Notes: a model not told the origin generated them from the letters alone. A stretch of DNA of 64,000 nt from Rickettsia typhi (GCA_945861725.1 CAMAVJ010000006.1:1-64000), one strand, 5' to 3'. Shown: positions 38,473 through 48,949, counted from the first letter of the stretch. Numbers and translations are program-made.

Positions 38473-39960
38473 CTAAGCACCGCGGTTGATTTTAAAAATG
38501 TTTTTTAGCTCAAATTTTTGACGCCCATTTTGGAGACTTTTTTGTGCTTCGTTGATATCAACAACTTTTTTTGGAACAAATGGCATATTACGATATTGTT
38601 TTTCTTTGTCCAAAATTGATTCATCAAATGTTGGTGTTTTTGGTTTATAAGATGCCTCAAAGTAATCGTCATCAACAAGATCGTCCTGTTCAGGGATATC
38701 ATAATTTGCAAAAGATTCCTGTTGAGCATCATCGTTATCGTTGTTAATGTGCGAATTTGTACGAACATTATGTGTGTTGGACATTTCAAATTCATCTTCA
38801 ATTTCCTCAATTGAGTGTGAATATTTAATTTGCTCAAATGTTTGTGTTTCAATATGCTTTTCGGGCTGTTTTTCAACTGTATTTGCGTTGTTGTAACTTG
38901 CATTGCGAATTGCATCGCGAATTGGCTGTCTTAAGCTTTGTTGTGGAGTAAATTTCGCATCAATTTTTGGCTTTATTATATCCCTTTCAAGATTTAATCC
39001 CGTTGCAACAATTGAAACCTTTATTGAACCAGAAGTGTCATCTGTAATAATTGAACCAAATTTAATATTAGCATCTGCATCAACTTCCATTGTAATACGA
39101 TCAATGATATCATTGATTTCAAACAACGTGATATCATTTCCACCAGAGATATTAATTAAAAGACCCGTTGCACCTTTAATTGAAGATTCTTCAAGAAGTG
39201 GGTTTGTCATAGCGTTTTCAGCAGCTCTTGCAGCTCTATCTTCACCACACCCCTCACCTTCGCCCATAACAGCGTAGCCCATATCAGACATTATCACACT
39301 TACATCGGCAAAATCAAGGTTAATTAAACCCGAATTTGTAATTAAATCCGTTACACAACGAATTCCAGAAACAAGAACATTATCTGCCATTTTAAAAGCA
39401 TCCTTAAGAGTTGTTTCCGCATTGGCAATTCTAAAAAGATTTTGATTTGCAATCACAATTGTTGTATCACAAAATTTACGCATATCTTGAATTCCAAGTT
39501 CCGCGGTTTTCATACGCTTTTCACGTTCAAACGCAAATGGTTTTGTCACAACACCAATTGTTAAAATGCCGCGTTCTTTTGCAATTTTTGCAATAACAGG
39601 AGCAGCACCAGTTCCAGTTCCACCACCCATTCCACATGCAACAAATACCATATTTGCATCACGAATGTAATCCTCAATTTCAGTCGCACTTTCTTCGGCA
39701 GCACGTTTACCAATTTCTGGCATTGAACCAGCACCAAGACCACCTGTCACCGTTGCACCAAGTTGAATTTTATTTTCACATATTGAAGCTTCCAGTGATT
39801 GAGCATCCGTATTTGCAATAATAAAATCAACACCACGAACTCCAGATTGAATCATATGATTAACGGCATTACAGCCACCACCACCAACACCAAAAACTAC
39901 AATTTTAGGCTTAACAACGGCTGCAACATGTGAACCTCCAAACTTTAATGCCATAAGCAA
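38473..39960 (-). CDS. ftsZ: Cell division protein FtsZ
   Basis: [34 protein letters not shown] tubulin signature; long variable C-terminal linker. Confidence 0.97.
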   Translation of the reverse strand: MLMALKFGGSHVAAVVKPKIVVFGVGGGGCNAVNHMIQSGVRGVDFIIANTDAQSLEASICENKIQLGATVTGGLGAGSMPEIGKRAAEESATEIEDYIRDANMVFVACGMGGGTGTGAAPVIAKIAKERGILTIGVVTKPFAFEREKRMKTAELGIQDMRKFCDTTIVIANQNLFRIANAETTLKDAFKMADNVLVSGIRCVTDLITNSGLINLDFADVSVIMSDMGYAVMGEGEGCGEDRAARAAENAMTNPLLEESSIKGATGLLINISGGNDITLFEINDIIDRITMEVDADANIKFGSIITDDTSGSIKVSIVATGLNLERDIIKPKIDAKFTPQQSLRQPIRDAIRNASYNNANTVEKQPEKHIETQTFEQIKYSHSIEEIEDEFEMSNTHNVRTNSHINNDNDDAQQESFANYDIPEQDDLVDDDYFEASYKPKTPTFDESILDKEKQYRNMPFVPKKVVDINEAQKSLQNGRQKFELKNIFKINRGA

Positions 39961-40067
39961 AAAACAATAAATACTAATAACAAGCCATTAAAAACAAAAA
40001 AAATAAAATTCAAGAGTTTTTTTAAAAACTTGACAAATCATCTTCGTATTTTTAAAAACAGCCCGTC

Positions 40068-40144
40068 GCCGCTATAGCACAGATGGTAGTTGCGCGTCCT
40101 TGGTAAGGACGAGGTCGTGGGTTCGATTCCCACTGGTGGCACCA
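40068..40144 (+). tRNA. tRNA-Thr(GGU)
   Basis: GCCGCTA...TGGTGGC acceptor, anticodon loop TTGGTAA, encoded CCA. Confidence 0.95.
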
Positions 40145-40299
40145 GTTTGTTGAGATTTTTGTTAAAAAAGGCTGTATAAAGTCCAATTTTTGGTAAAAAG
40201 AATTATATATGAAAATGATATGTATAACTCTCACCCCACATTTTTCCTTGACATTTTCCCTTTGTCAATTTTCTATTTAAAATACAATTTAGGGAAATT

Positions 40300-43002
40300 A
40301 TGACTGAAATTCAAGTAAATGCTAAGAAATATAAATTTTTTGACATCAACACAATTGCGATCCAATATGGTATTGATATTTCCAAAATGCCATTTTCGAT
40401 CAAAATTCTTCTTGAAAATGTTGCAAGAAATTCCACAAAAGAAGATGTTGCAAAAGTGCTTTCTTGGGTGAAAAATAAGGGAAAATCAAATGGCGAGGAT
40501 CTTGAAATTCAATACCTTCCGTATCGTGTTCTTATGCAAGATTTCACTGGTGTTCCTGCAATCGTCGATTTAGCAGCTATGAGAGACGCCACCCATAAAC
40601 TTGGCGGTGATGTTACAAAAATTAACCCCATTGCACCCGTACACTTAGTAATTGATCACTCAATTCAAGTTGATTCATACGCGAAGTCAACATCAGGACA
40701 GGAAAACACGGATCTTGAAATTGCACGAAACAAAGAGCGATATGAATTTCTTAAGTGGGGACAAAAATCCTTCAATAACCTTTTTGTTGTTCCACCCGGA
40801 ACAGGAATTTGCCACCAAATTAACATTGAACACATCGCTTCTGTTGTTGCACAAAAAGATGGTATTCTGTTTTTTGATACCGTAGTTGGAACAGATTCAC
40901 ACACGACTATGGTCAACGGTCTTGGCGTTCTTGGTTGGGGAGTTGGTGGAATTGAAGCAGAGTCTGTTATGCTTGGGCAATCAGTGAGCTTACTTCTTCC
41001 AGAAGTTGTTGGTCTTGAACTTAAAGGAAAATTAAATGAAGGAATTACTGCTACAGATTTAATTCTTACAATCACGCAAATGCTTCGTAAAAAAGGAGTT
41101 GTTGAAAAATTTGTTGAATTCTTTGGTGATGGTCTTGCTTATTTGACACTTGAAGACCGTGCAACAATTGCAAATATGGCACCAGAATATGGTGCAACTT
41201 GTGGAATTTTCCCAATTGATGAAAAGACAATTGACTATTTAACGCTCACTGGTCGTTTAAATGAGCAAATTGAAATTGTGCGTGAATATGCGAAATCTCA
41301 AGGAGTTTTTGGTGGAAACAGCAGTGCAGAATTTACCGACATTCTAACGCTTGATCTTTCATCAGTTAAACCTTGTATTGCAGGACCAAAAAATCCACAA
41401 GATAAACTTGAACTTGCTTCCGTTGCAAGTAATTTTGAAGAATTGTGTGCTTCGTATAACGCAGGTAATTCTTTAATACAAAAAAGCATTATGGATGCCG
41501 AAGGTGCCGCACAAATTGTGTATGACGCCAACACGCACGAGCACGCAGATAATGTAAAGCTGATGGATAATGGATCAATTGTTATTGCGGCAATTACTTC
41601 TTGCACAAATACATCAAATCCTTCAGTTTTGATTGCCGCTGGATTACTTGCAAAAAAAGCGGTTGAAAAAGGTTTAAAAGTTCCGGCATTTGTAAAAACT
41701 TCACTTGCACCAGGTTCGCGTGTTGCAGAACAATACTTGAAAGAATCAGGATTACAATACTACCTTGATGAACTTGGTTTTAATATTATTGGATTTGGCT
41801 GCACGACTTGCATCGGTAATTCAGGACCTCTTAAACCTGAATTTGAAAAAGAAATTTCAGAAAAAAACTTAACGGTTGCAGCTGTTCTTTCGGGAAATCG
41901 AAACTTCGAGGGAAGAATTCACGCACTTGTGAAGGCGAATTATTTGGCATCACCTCCGCTTGTTGTTGCCTATGCTCTTCTTGGAAATGTAAAAAATGAT
42001 ATATCATCATATTCATTTGGTGTTGATGTCAATGGGAATAAGGTTTTCTTAAAGGATCTTTGGCCATCTAATGAAGAAATTCAATCTATTATGAAACAAT
42101 TTGTTACGCGTAATGTCTTTGTTGAGAAATATAAAAATATTTACGAAGGAACTAAAGAATGGCAGGATATTAAAATTACACAAAGTGATATCTATTCTTG
42201 GCAACATGGCTCAACTTACATTGAAAATCCGCCATATTTTGAAGGAATGCAACGCAATTCTTCTGGAAGAATTGACGATATTTTAAATGCAAAGCCACTC
42301 TTAATTTTAGGCGATTCAATTACAACGGACCACATTTCACCAGCTGGAAATATTGCAAAGCAGTCCCCAGCTGGACAATTCTTGCAAAGTAATGGCATTA
42401 ATTCAACAGATTTTAATTCTTATGGAGCAAGAAGGGGTTCGCATTCAATAATGATGCGTGGAACTTTTGCAAATATTCGCATCAAGAATGAAATGCTTGA
42501 AGGTGAATCTGGTAAATGTGAAAAAGAAGGCGGGTATTCTAAAGATTTTGAAACGGGAGAAATTCTTTCCGTGTACGATATCGCAATGAAACATAAGAAA
42601 CATAATACGCCAATGGTTGTAATTGCCGGAAAGGAGTATGGGACGGGATCTTCCCGCGATTGGGCAGCAAAAGGTACATATCTTCTTGGTATCAAGGCTG
42701 TTATTGCGGAATCTTTTGAACGAATTCACCGTTCAAACCTTGTTGGAATGGGTGTTTTACCGTTTGTTTTCACAAATGGAGACACACGCAAATCACTAAA
42801 ACTTAAAGGTGATGAAAAAATTTCTATCAAAAACCTTCAAAATTTAGTTCCCGCACAAGTAGTTCAAGCAGAAATTGAATATTCCGATGGCACGAGTAGG
42901 CAGATCGCCCTACTTTCAAGAATTAATACCAATCCTGAGTTGGATTATATTAAAAATGGTGGAATTATGCATTATGTAATTCGCAACACGGTATTTAAGT
43001 AA
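40300..43002 (+). CDS. acnA: Aconitate hydratase A
   Basis: VVGTDSHTTMVNGLGVLGWGVGGIEAESVMLGQ, GFGCTTCIGNSGPL, GKEYGTGSSRDWAAKG. Confidence 0.97.
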   Translation: MTEIQVNAKKYKFFDINTIAIQYGIDISKMPFSIKILLENVARNSTKEDVAKVLSWVKNKGKSNGEDLEIQYLPYRVLMQDFTGVPAIVDLAAMRDATHKLGGDVTKINPIAPVHLVIDHSIQVDSYAKSTSGQENTDLEIARNKERYEFLKWGQKSFNNLFVVPPGTGICHQINIEHIASVVAQKDGILFFDTVVGTDSHTTMVNGLGVLGWGVGGIEAESVMLGQSVSLLLPEVVGLELKGKLNEGITATDLILTITQMLRKKGVVEKFVEFFGDGLAYLTLEDRATIANMAPEYGATCGIFPIDEKTIDYLTLTGRLNEQIEIVREYAKSQGVFGGNSSAEFTDILTLDLSSVKPCIAGPKNPQDKLELASVASNFEELCASYNAGNSLIQKSIMDAEGAAQIVYDANTHEHADNVKLMDNGSIVIAAITSCTNTSNPSVLIAAGLLAKKAVEKGLKVPAFVKTSLAPGSRVAEQYLKESGLQYYLDELGFNIIGFGCTTCIGNSGPLKPEFEKEISEKNLTVAAVLSGNRNFEGRIHALVKANYLASPPLVVAYALLGNVKNDISSYSFGVDVNGNKVFLKDLWPSNEEIQSIMKQFVTRNVFVEKYKNIYEGTKEWQDIKITQSDIYSWQHGSTYIENPPYFEGMQRNSSGRIDDILNAKPLLILGDSITTDHISPAGNIAKQSPAGQFLQSNGINSTDFNSYGARRGSHSIMMRGTFANIRIKNEMLEGESGKCEKEGGYSKDFETGEILSVYDIAMKHKKHNTPMVVIAGKEYGTGSSRDWAAKGTYLLGIKAVIAESFERIHRSNLVGMGVLPFVFTNGDTRKSLKLKGDEKISIKNLQNLVPAQVVQAEIEYSDGTSRQIALLSRINTNPELDYIKNGGIMHYVIRNTVFK

Positions 43003-43033
43003 ACCTGTAGCGATATTTTCTAGCGATATTGAA

Positions 43034-44533
43034 TTACAAAAAAGATTTTCCTGTAAAACCAGCAATGAATGCAATAATATTCACAATTGCAAGTGGAAGG
43101 ATTATCGCATATGCTATCGTTGAAAGATTACTGTCGATTATCTGTTTTTTTGTGCGTGCCACTGTGTACATAACAGGGCGGAAAAGATATACCGCAGAAG
43201 TAACTGATGAAAATAATACTCCAAACAATACAACATATGAAGACTCAGAAAGAGCTTCAACCATAAATTGTTTACTGATAAAGCCCGATGTCATCGGTGC
43301 ACCTAAAAGTGAAAATGAGAATAAAATCAGAGAAAATGCAAGAATTGTATGACGGTTAAACGCTCCAGCCATTCTTCGATAGTTATTGGTGTGATAAATT
43401 GAATAAAGAACACCTGCGATGAAAAATAAGCCGATTTTTGTAATTCCATGCACGAAAATATGCCAAAACCCAGCGTGTACTCCCGCTTCAGAGAATGTCA
43501 TAAAAAGCAAGGTGATGTACCCCATATTTACAATTGTTGAAAATGCTAGAATTTTCTTAAAATCAACGGATCCTAGTGCTTTTATAGATGCGACAATCAT
43601 TCCAAGAACAATAACTATCGTTATTCCAATAAACAATGGTTTATACAGAAGTTGAAGGTATATCATATAATTTGTTCCGTAAAGTTCATATATCACTTTA
43701 TACATAACAAACACTCCAACATTTACAACGGCAACAGCGTGGAGTAATGCACTAACTGGTGCCGGTGCACACATTGCCGCTGGAAGCCAACCATTGAAAG
43801 GAAAAATTGCAGATTTTGCCAGACCAAAAAGCATCATTGTAAAAATTATCACCATCAACAAAGGTGATGGAGCATATTGATAATTATTCAATCCAGATTC
43901 ATTTTGTGGAAAATCCTGACCAAATAGTGTTAAAATTGTGCCATCTCCTTGCATAAATTCCGTTGTGCCAATTGCTCCTTGAAACATAAATATTGCAGGT
44001 AAGAAAAATGCAATCGCACAAAATGAAAGAATAAGCATATACTTTGTCAGTAATTTCTTAATATCAGATTTTCCACCATTTTTTCCACCACCATTTTTTC
44101 CACCAAAGCCAACAAGTGGAAGGGTTGAAAGCGTTAGAAGTTCATAAAAAATGAATGTCGTGAAAAGGTTGCTCGCAAAAGCTGTTAAAAGTGTCATTCC
44201 AACGGCTATATTATAAAATGGCATAAACTTTGAAAGCTTCCTTTCACCATAATTTTTAGATATATACAGGACGGAATAAATGCTTGCGAGTAGCCATAAA
44301 ATGCTTATAAAGACCGCAAAGTTTAAGTAAATTTGGTTCACAGAAAATGAAATTGGAACTGCGTATGTCAGCGTTGTTGTTTCGTATTCATGTGAAAGTT
44401 GCACGAGAAATATCTGCATAACAGTAAGCAATGGAAACCCGATTGCAAAAACCATATGAGTATGTTTTCTTTTAATAAAAAATGGTATGAATGCTGATAA
44501 AACAATGGCAATGATGATATTTTGCATTTTCAC
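43034..44533 (-). CDS. MrpD/NuoL-M-like proton-conducting membrane transporter
   Basis: AKSAIFPFNGWLPAAMCAPAPVSALLHAVAVVNVGVFVMYK; DFKKILAFSTIVNMGYITL; GAPMTSGFISKQFM. Confidence 0.82.
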   Translation of the reverse strand: MKMQNIIIAIVLSAFIPFFIKRKHTHMVFAIGFPLLTVMQIFLVQLSHEYETTTLTYAVPISFSVNQIYLNFAVFISILWLLASIYSVLYISKNYGERKLSKFMPFYNIAVGMTLLTAFASNLFTTFIFYELLTLSTLPLVGFGGKNGGGKNGGKSDIKKLLTKYMLILSFCAIAFFLPAIFMFQGAIGTTEFMQGDGTILTLFGQDFPQNESGLNNYQYAPSPLLMVIIFTMMLFGLAKSAIFPFNGWLPAAMCAPAPVSALLHAVAVVNVGVFVMYKVIYELYGTNYMIYLQLLYKPLFIGITIVIVLGMIVASIKALGSVDFKKILAFSTIVNMGYITLLFMTFSEAGVHAGFWHIFVHGITKIGLFFIAGVLYSIYHTNNYRRMAGAFNRHTILAFSLILFSFSLLGAPMTSGFISKQFMVEALSESSYVVLFGVLFSSVTSAVYLFRPVMYTVARTKKQIIDSNLSTIAYAIILPLAIVNIIAFIAGFTGKSFL

Positions 44534-44641
44534 TTCTTAAAATAACCATTTAAATGGTACTATGTAAATGGAAAAATGTCAATACTTTTGTTTAATTCGG
44601 GATAAATGGGAAATTAAATATTGATTTATTAAAACATATTA

Positions 44642-44833
44642 ATGCGTCGTAATTATGCAGGCTCTCTAATTGGCTCAATTAAAGAAACTCAAGAAATGCT
44701 GGATTTTTGTGCAAAACATAATATTTTCCCGGAAATTGAGGTAATAAACCCAAGTCAGGTGAATGAGGCATATGAGCGAGTTTTAAAAAGCGATGTTCGA
44801 TATCGTTTTGTAATGGATATGGGAAAATTATAA
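44642..44833 (+). pseudogene. C-terminal remnant of a zinc-type alcohol dehydrogenase (YahK/cinnamyl-ADH-like)
   Basis: [63 protein letters not shown] matches only the end of the ADH fold; stop just upstream in frame and no N-terminal part present. Confidence 0.8.
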
Positions 44834-44835
44834 AT

Positions 44836-45927
44836 TCAAAAAGTTTCTTCATCACCCACGTTCATAACCATAAATCCATCGTTTTTAATATGATATTTCC
44901 CTTTCGCGATTGCCAAACCTTTCACTGCATCATTGTAGTTTTCAAGACCAAGCTTAAAGGTATCAAAATGCATGGCGATTGATTTTGTAGAGTTTAAATC
45001 CAAATGTACCATCACGGCTTCTTCAGGCGAAAGATGGTGATTGTGCATAAAATCTAAAGGTTTATAAGCTCCAATGGAAATTAATGAAAGTTTAAATGTG
45101 TCAAATTTTTCAGCAGCTTTTTTAAAATGATCACCATAGCCAGTATCACCTGTAAAATATATATTTCCAAGTCTGCTTTCCAGCACAAAAGCACCCCAAA
45201 GTGTCACATTCGAACCAAATATTGCCCTTTTCGACCAATGTTTTGCCTCTAAAAAATGTATTTTTAACTCGCCAATGGTTGCGTAATTATTCCAATCCAT
45301 CTCAACACATTTTACATTTAGATTTTTAACATTATTTAAGTAGTGGCATATTCCAAGCCCAGCAAAAAAAATTGGATTAGAATGTGTTTTGAGCATTTTC
45401 ACAGTTGGAATATCTAGATGGTCGTAGTGAGAATGACTTATCAAAACTGCATCAATTTTTGGTAAATCATTAAAGTTTATTCCTGGAGCAATTGAACGTT
45501 TTGGGTCTAAAAACGAAGTTGGTCCTGCAGTTTTTGACCATATAGGATCTGTAACAATATTCAAGCCTTCCAATTGCAAAAGGAAAGTTGAGTGACCAAT
45601 AAATGTAACGTGCACTTTGCCGTCATCGATAATTTTGAGTGGAACATTTATCATTGTGGGATTTTGCGATATCTCACTTGGCCATTGTTGTTTTCCATTT
45701 TTCAGCAAATACTGTTTTTTTGCACGAAAGTATTGAAAAAAACTATCATTACGAATTTCAGAATCTCCATGATTAAAAAAAACTTTGCCATTGAAGTGAT
45801 CAGATTTTTGACCTTTGTAATAACTTTTTTCTGTCGAGCAAGAAATCAGAGTTAGTATTAGAAATATAACGAATAACAAACAAAATGACAAAGCAATCAA
45901 TGTAGGAACTTTAGGAGATTTAATCAT
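44836..45927 (-). CDS. MBL-fold, NAPE-PLD-like metallo-hydrolase, putative lipoprotein
   Basis: VLISHSHYDHLDIPT metallo-beta-lactamase motif, GHSTFLLQLEGLNIVTDPIWS; N-terminal LILTLISCS lipobox-like. Confidence 0.85.
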   Translation of the reverse strand: MIKSPKVPTLIALSFCLLFVIFLILTLISCSTEKSYYKGQKSDHFNGKVFFNHGDSEIRNDSFFQYFRAKKQYLLKNGKQQWPSEISQNPTMINVPLKIIDDGKVHVTFIGHSTFLLQLEGLNIVTDPIWSKTAGPTSFLDPKRSIAPGINFNDLPKIDAVLISHSHYDHLDIPTVKMLKTHSNPIFFAGLGICHYLNNVKNLNVKCVEMDWNNYATIGELKIHFLEAKHWSKRAIFGSNVTLWGAFVLESRLGNIYFTGDTGYGDHFKKAAEKFDTFKLSLISIGAYKPLDFMHNHHLSPEEAVMVHLDLNSTKSIAMHFDTFKLGLENYNDAVKGLAIAKGKYHIKNDGFMVMNVGDEETF

Positions 45928-45940
45928 AAAATGGTATCCA

Positions 45941-46444
45941 CTACTTCTTATCCATAAACAATCCTAAATACTCTCCATACCCTTCCTTTTCCAAGTCAGA
46001 TTTAGGAATAAATTTCATAGAAGCGGAATTCATACAGTAACGCTTTCCACCTTTGTCTTTAGGTCCATCTTCAAAAAGATGCCCAAGATGGGCGTTTCCT
46101 TTTAGAGACTTTGCTTCAATTCGCTTCATACCATAAGAATAATCAACTTTTTCAATAATTGTCGTGCCGTCAATAGGCTTTGTAAAGCTTGGCCATCCAG
46201 TTCCGGAATCAAATTTATCAATAGAAGAGAAAAGTGGTTCACCAACAATAATATCAACATAAATCCCCTCATGGTGGTTGTCCCAATATTCATTATTGAA
46301 TGCTTTTTCCGTTCCACCACTTTGTGCTACTTGTTTTTGCAATTCTGTTAGATGCTTTCCCGAATAAGATGTGACCGAGTTTGCCATAGATTTTTGATAA
46401 TTAAATGTGATGATAATTGTTGTTAATATCCAGTATTGTTTCAT
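45941..46444 (-). CDS. msrB: Peptide-methionine (R)-S-oxide reductase, N-terminal signal-like segment
   Basis: [38 protein letters not shown]. Confidence 0.93.
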   Translation of the reverse strand: MKQYWILTTIIITFNYQKSMANSVTSYSGKHLTELQKQVAQSGGTEKAFNNEYWDNHHEGIYVDIIVGEPLFSSIDKFDSGTGWPSFTKPIDGTTIIEKVDYSYGMKRIEAKSLKGNAHLGHLFEDGPKDKGGKRYCMNSASMKFIPKSDLEKEGYGEYLGLFMDKK

Positions 46445-46755
46445 GAAGGTTCATTTTTGAATTTTTGATGCACCTGATTTTCTTTGGAAAAATGTCGATG
46501 CAATGCCTACAAACAGTAAAAAGAGCTGTTTTAACATAAAAAATGAGAAAATTAAAGTGTAATTGAGCGATTACGACCATTTGTCAAGGTATTTCTTTGT
46601 TCATGCAAAAATATTGCAAAGTAATTAAACGCATTACTGTTATCAGTAAAATAATTTGATTGGCTCATGGTATCAGTGCAAGAAGTTGCTATGATAAAGC
46701 TCTTGACTTATATCAAAAAATCTATTTGGTCTAGATACCATCTAAAAAAAACTGT

Positions 46756-47481
46756 ATGCATAATATAATTATCCGCAAAAGCGATGAGCGAGGATTTTTC
46801 AACCACGACTGGCTTAAAACCTATCATACATTTTCATTTAGTGAATATTATGATGAACAATTTATGAATTACCATAGTTTAATGGTCATCAACGATGATA
46901 CCATTAAGCCAAATACGGGTTTTGGATTGCATCCGCATAAAAATATGGAAATTATCACATATGTTTTGAGCGGAACCCTTACTCATTCTGATAACTTAGG
47001 TAACAAGGAGGAGATAAAAGCTGGTTGTTTTCAAGTGATGAGTGCTGGAACGGGAATTGTTCACGGGGAATTTAATCATGGCAATGTGGAATGTCATTTG
47101 CTTCAAATGTGGATTTCTCCAAATAGAAATGGAGGTGAACCTTACTACAAAATTTCCAAACCAAACCATTTTGAACGGTGGGCTTTGGTTGCTTCCGATG
47201 ATGGTATTTTTGATTCGGTACAAATCAGGCAGAATGCCCAAGTGTTTGCTATAGATTCTGGTAATCTTAAGGAAACTCAACTTCCAAGTAGTAAGCAGCA
47301 ACATTTTTGGCTGCATCTTGCAAGCGGTAGTATAAAACTTGGGAATTTGACTCTTAACGCAGGCGATGCCATCGGTTTTAATAATACTCATTTTAAGCAA
47401 TCTGAGAAAGCCCAAGATTTTGCTAAAATTGAATTTTTAGAACAAAGCAGAGTAGTTTTGTTTGCTCTCTTCCCCATTTGA
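46756..47481 (+). CDS. Pirin family protein (YhhW-like)
   Basis: GFGLHPHKNMEIITYVLSGTLTHSDNLGN, MSAGTGIVHGEFNH, LLQMWISPNR. Confidence 0.92.
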   Translation: MHNIIIRKSDERGFFNHDWLKTYHTFSFSEYYDEQFMNYHSLMVINDDTIKPNTGFGLHPHKNMEIITYVLSGTLTHSDNLGNKEEIKAGCFQVMSAGTGIVHGEFNHGNVECHLLQMWISPNRNGGEPYYKISKPNHFERWALVASDDGIFDSVQIRQNAQVFAIDSGNLKETQLPSSKQQHFWLHLASGSIKLGNLTLNAGDAIGFNNTHFKQSEKAQDFAKIEFLEQSRVVLFALFPI

Positions 47482-47684
47482 TAAACAAATAAAGTGAGCC
47501 ATCGAAATCGGCGTTGGTGAGTAAGATTGGAGTTGCATAAAGTTGACCTCCTAAATTTGTCCTGTTGAATTTGTATTATTATTTGCAACTTCGCAACTTC
47601 TTTGGGATGGTAATCTTGTTTTTGGGATTGAATGAGTCTTGAAGAAAGAGTTATCATTCTGCAAGACTCCCAACTAGGCGTTAA

Positions 47685-48287
47685 CTAAAAGTTATAAGTT
47701 AAGCCAGTTGCAACCATAATAAATCGCCCTCCCGTCATTGATGACAGTGATTTATAAGATTGCGACTCTGCCATACCTCTGTAACGAAGATCGGCAAAGA
47801 TATCAAGATGTGTGTAAATGGCATATTTTGCACCAGCACTTACTTGCCACACGAATGAGTTATCATGGTGGTGAAGATCACTACTCATAGCAATGCTATC
47901 CAATGTAAAACCTGCACCAGCACCAAAGTATGGGCTAAACCTTGTTCCAGTATTGAAATTATAAGCGGCGTTTGCTAAAAAAGTAAAAAACCTTGTTGTC
48001 GTGGAAGAATCTGTAGTAAGAGTTGTTGATTCAAATTGAAGCTCGGTTCTGTCAACAGTTGCAGAAAACGAGAAATTTTTGAAATTATTACCAATACCAA
48101 GTCCATACATACCAACTGGCTTTGGAAGAGCCGAGTAATCTGATGTTATAACAAATGATTGCTTGCTGGGAAACGCTGCTCCACCAAAAACTTGAATAAA
48201 TGCTCCATCTTTTGTAGCACTTTCTGAATAGGCAGTTGATGAAATCGCAAAAATTGCAAATGTACTAGCTAATAATATTTTTTTCAT
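47685..48287 (-). CDS. Outer-membrane beta-barrel protein (Opa-type porin fold)
   Basis: Signal peptide, GAFIQVFGGAAFPS, AAYNFNTGTRFSPYFGAGAGF, DIFADLRYRG, terminal TGLTYNF. Confidence 0.82.
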   Translation of the reverse strand: MKKILLASTFAIFAISSTAYSESATKDGAFIQVFGGAAFPSKQSFVITSDYSALPKPVGMYGLGIGNNFKNFSFSATVDRTELQFESTTLTTDSSTTTRFFTFLANAAYNFNTGTRFSPYFGAGAGFTLDSIAMSSDLHHHDNSFVWQVSAGAKYAIYTHLDIFADLRYRGMAESQSYKSLSSMTGGRFIMVATGLTYNF

Positions 48288-48328
48288 AGTAGTTGTAATT
48301 AGTTATGAATGAATTTTTGTACTTAAAC

Positions 48329-48949
48329 TTAAAATTTATAAGAAATGCCGGCCGTTACAGCAAAAAACCTAAAGGCCGCCGCCGTTGCGGAAATTATAGT
48401 GTTACCAGCATTAGTGATATTCTGTTTTGCCTCACCAGTTGTTTTATAACGAATATCAGTAAAGATATCCACTTTATCGCAAATAGCATATTTTGCACCA
48501 GCACTTAATTGTAGGGCAAGAATATATTCAGCACCATCGTAAGCAAAATTTTTACCACTGTCTGCGATCCAAGTTCTGTGTGCAAAACCTGCGCCCGCAC
48601 CAAGATACGGAGTAAATCTTGTTCCAGTATTAAAATTGTAAGCGGCATTTGCTAAGAAAGTTGTAATATTAACGCTGTCAGTCGATGATTCAAATGGCAT
48701 AGTTGTACGATCAAATAATGCTGAAAAAGCAAAATTATGAAAGTTGTAACCGTAAGCAAGACCATAAATCGCAGATGGCTTCATGTGATGAAAAATCCGA
48801 TAATTGCCTGAATCGGATGATATCTGGTTACCACTGAATATTTTACCGCCGAAAGCCTGAATAAAGGCACCGTCTCGCGAATAGTCTTTTGCGTAGGATG
48901 AAATTGATATAGCTGATGCTATTGTTATGGGTAAAAATAATTTTCTCAT
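48329..48949 (-). CDS. Outer-membrane beta-barrel protein, tandem paralogue of 47685..48287
   Basis: Shares GAFIQAFGG, AAYNFNTGTRFTPYLGAGAGFAHR, GAKYAICDKVDIFTDIRYK, terminal GISYKF. Confidence 0.82.
   Translation of the reverse strand: MRKLFLPITIASAISISSYAKDYSRDGAFIQAFGGKIFSGNQISSDSGNYRIFHHMKPSAIYGLAYGYNFHNFAFSALFDRTTMPFESSTDSVNITTFLANAAYNFNTGTRFTPYLGAGAGFAHRTWIADSGKNFAYDGAEYILALQLSAGAKYAICDKVDIFTDIRYKTTGEAKQNITNAGNTIISATAAAFRFFAVTAGISYKF

Noticed and set aside
40052-40234. ORF MRVIHIIF...WCHQWESNPRPRPYQGRATTICAIAATGCF on minus strand
   Set aside because: Antisense to tRNA-Thr; the WESNPRPRPYQGRATT-type peptide is a classic tRNA translation artefact.
47388-47657. 89-aa minus-strand ORF between pirin and porin genes
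   Set aside because: Overlaps the pirin 3' end antisense, no signal peptide or motif; region better described as intergenic with a hairpin.
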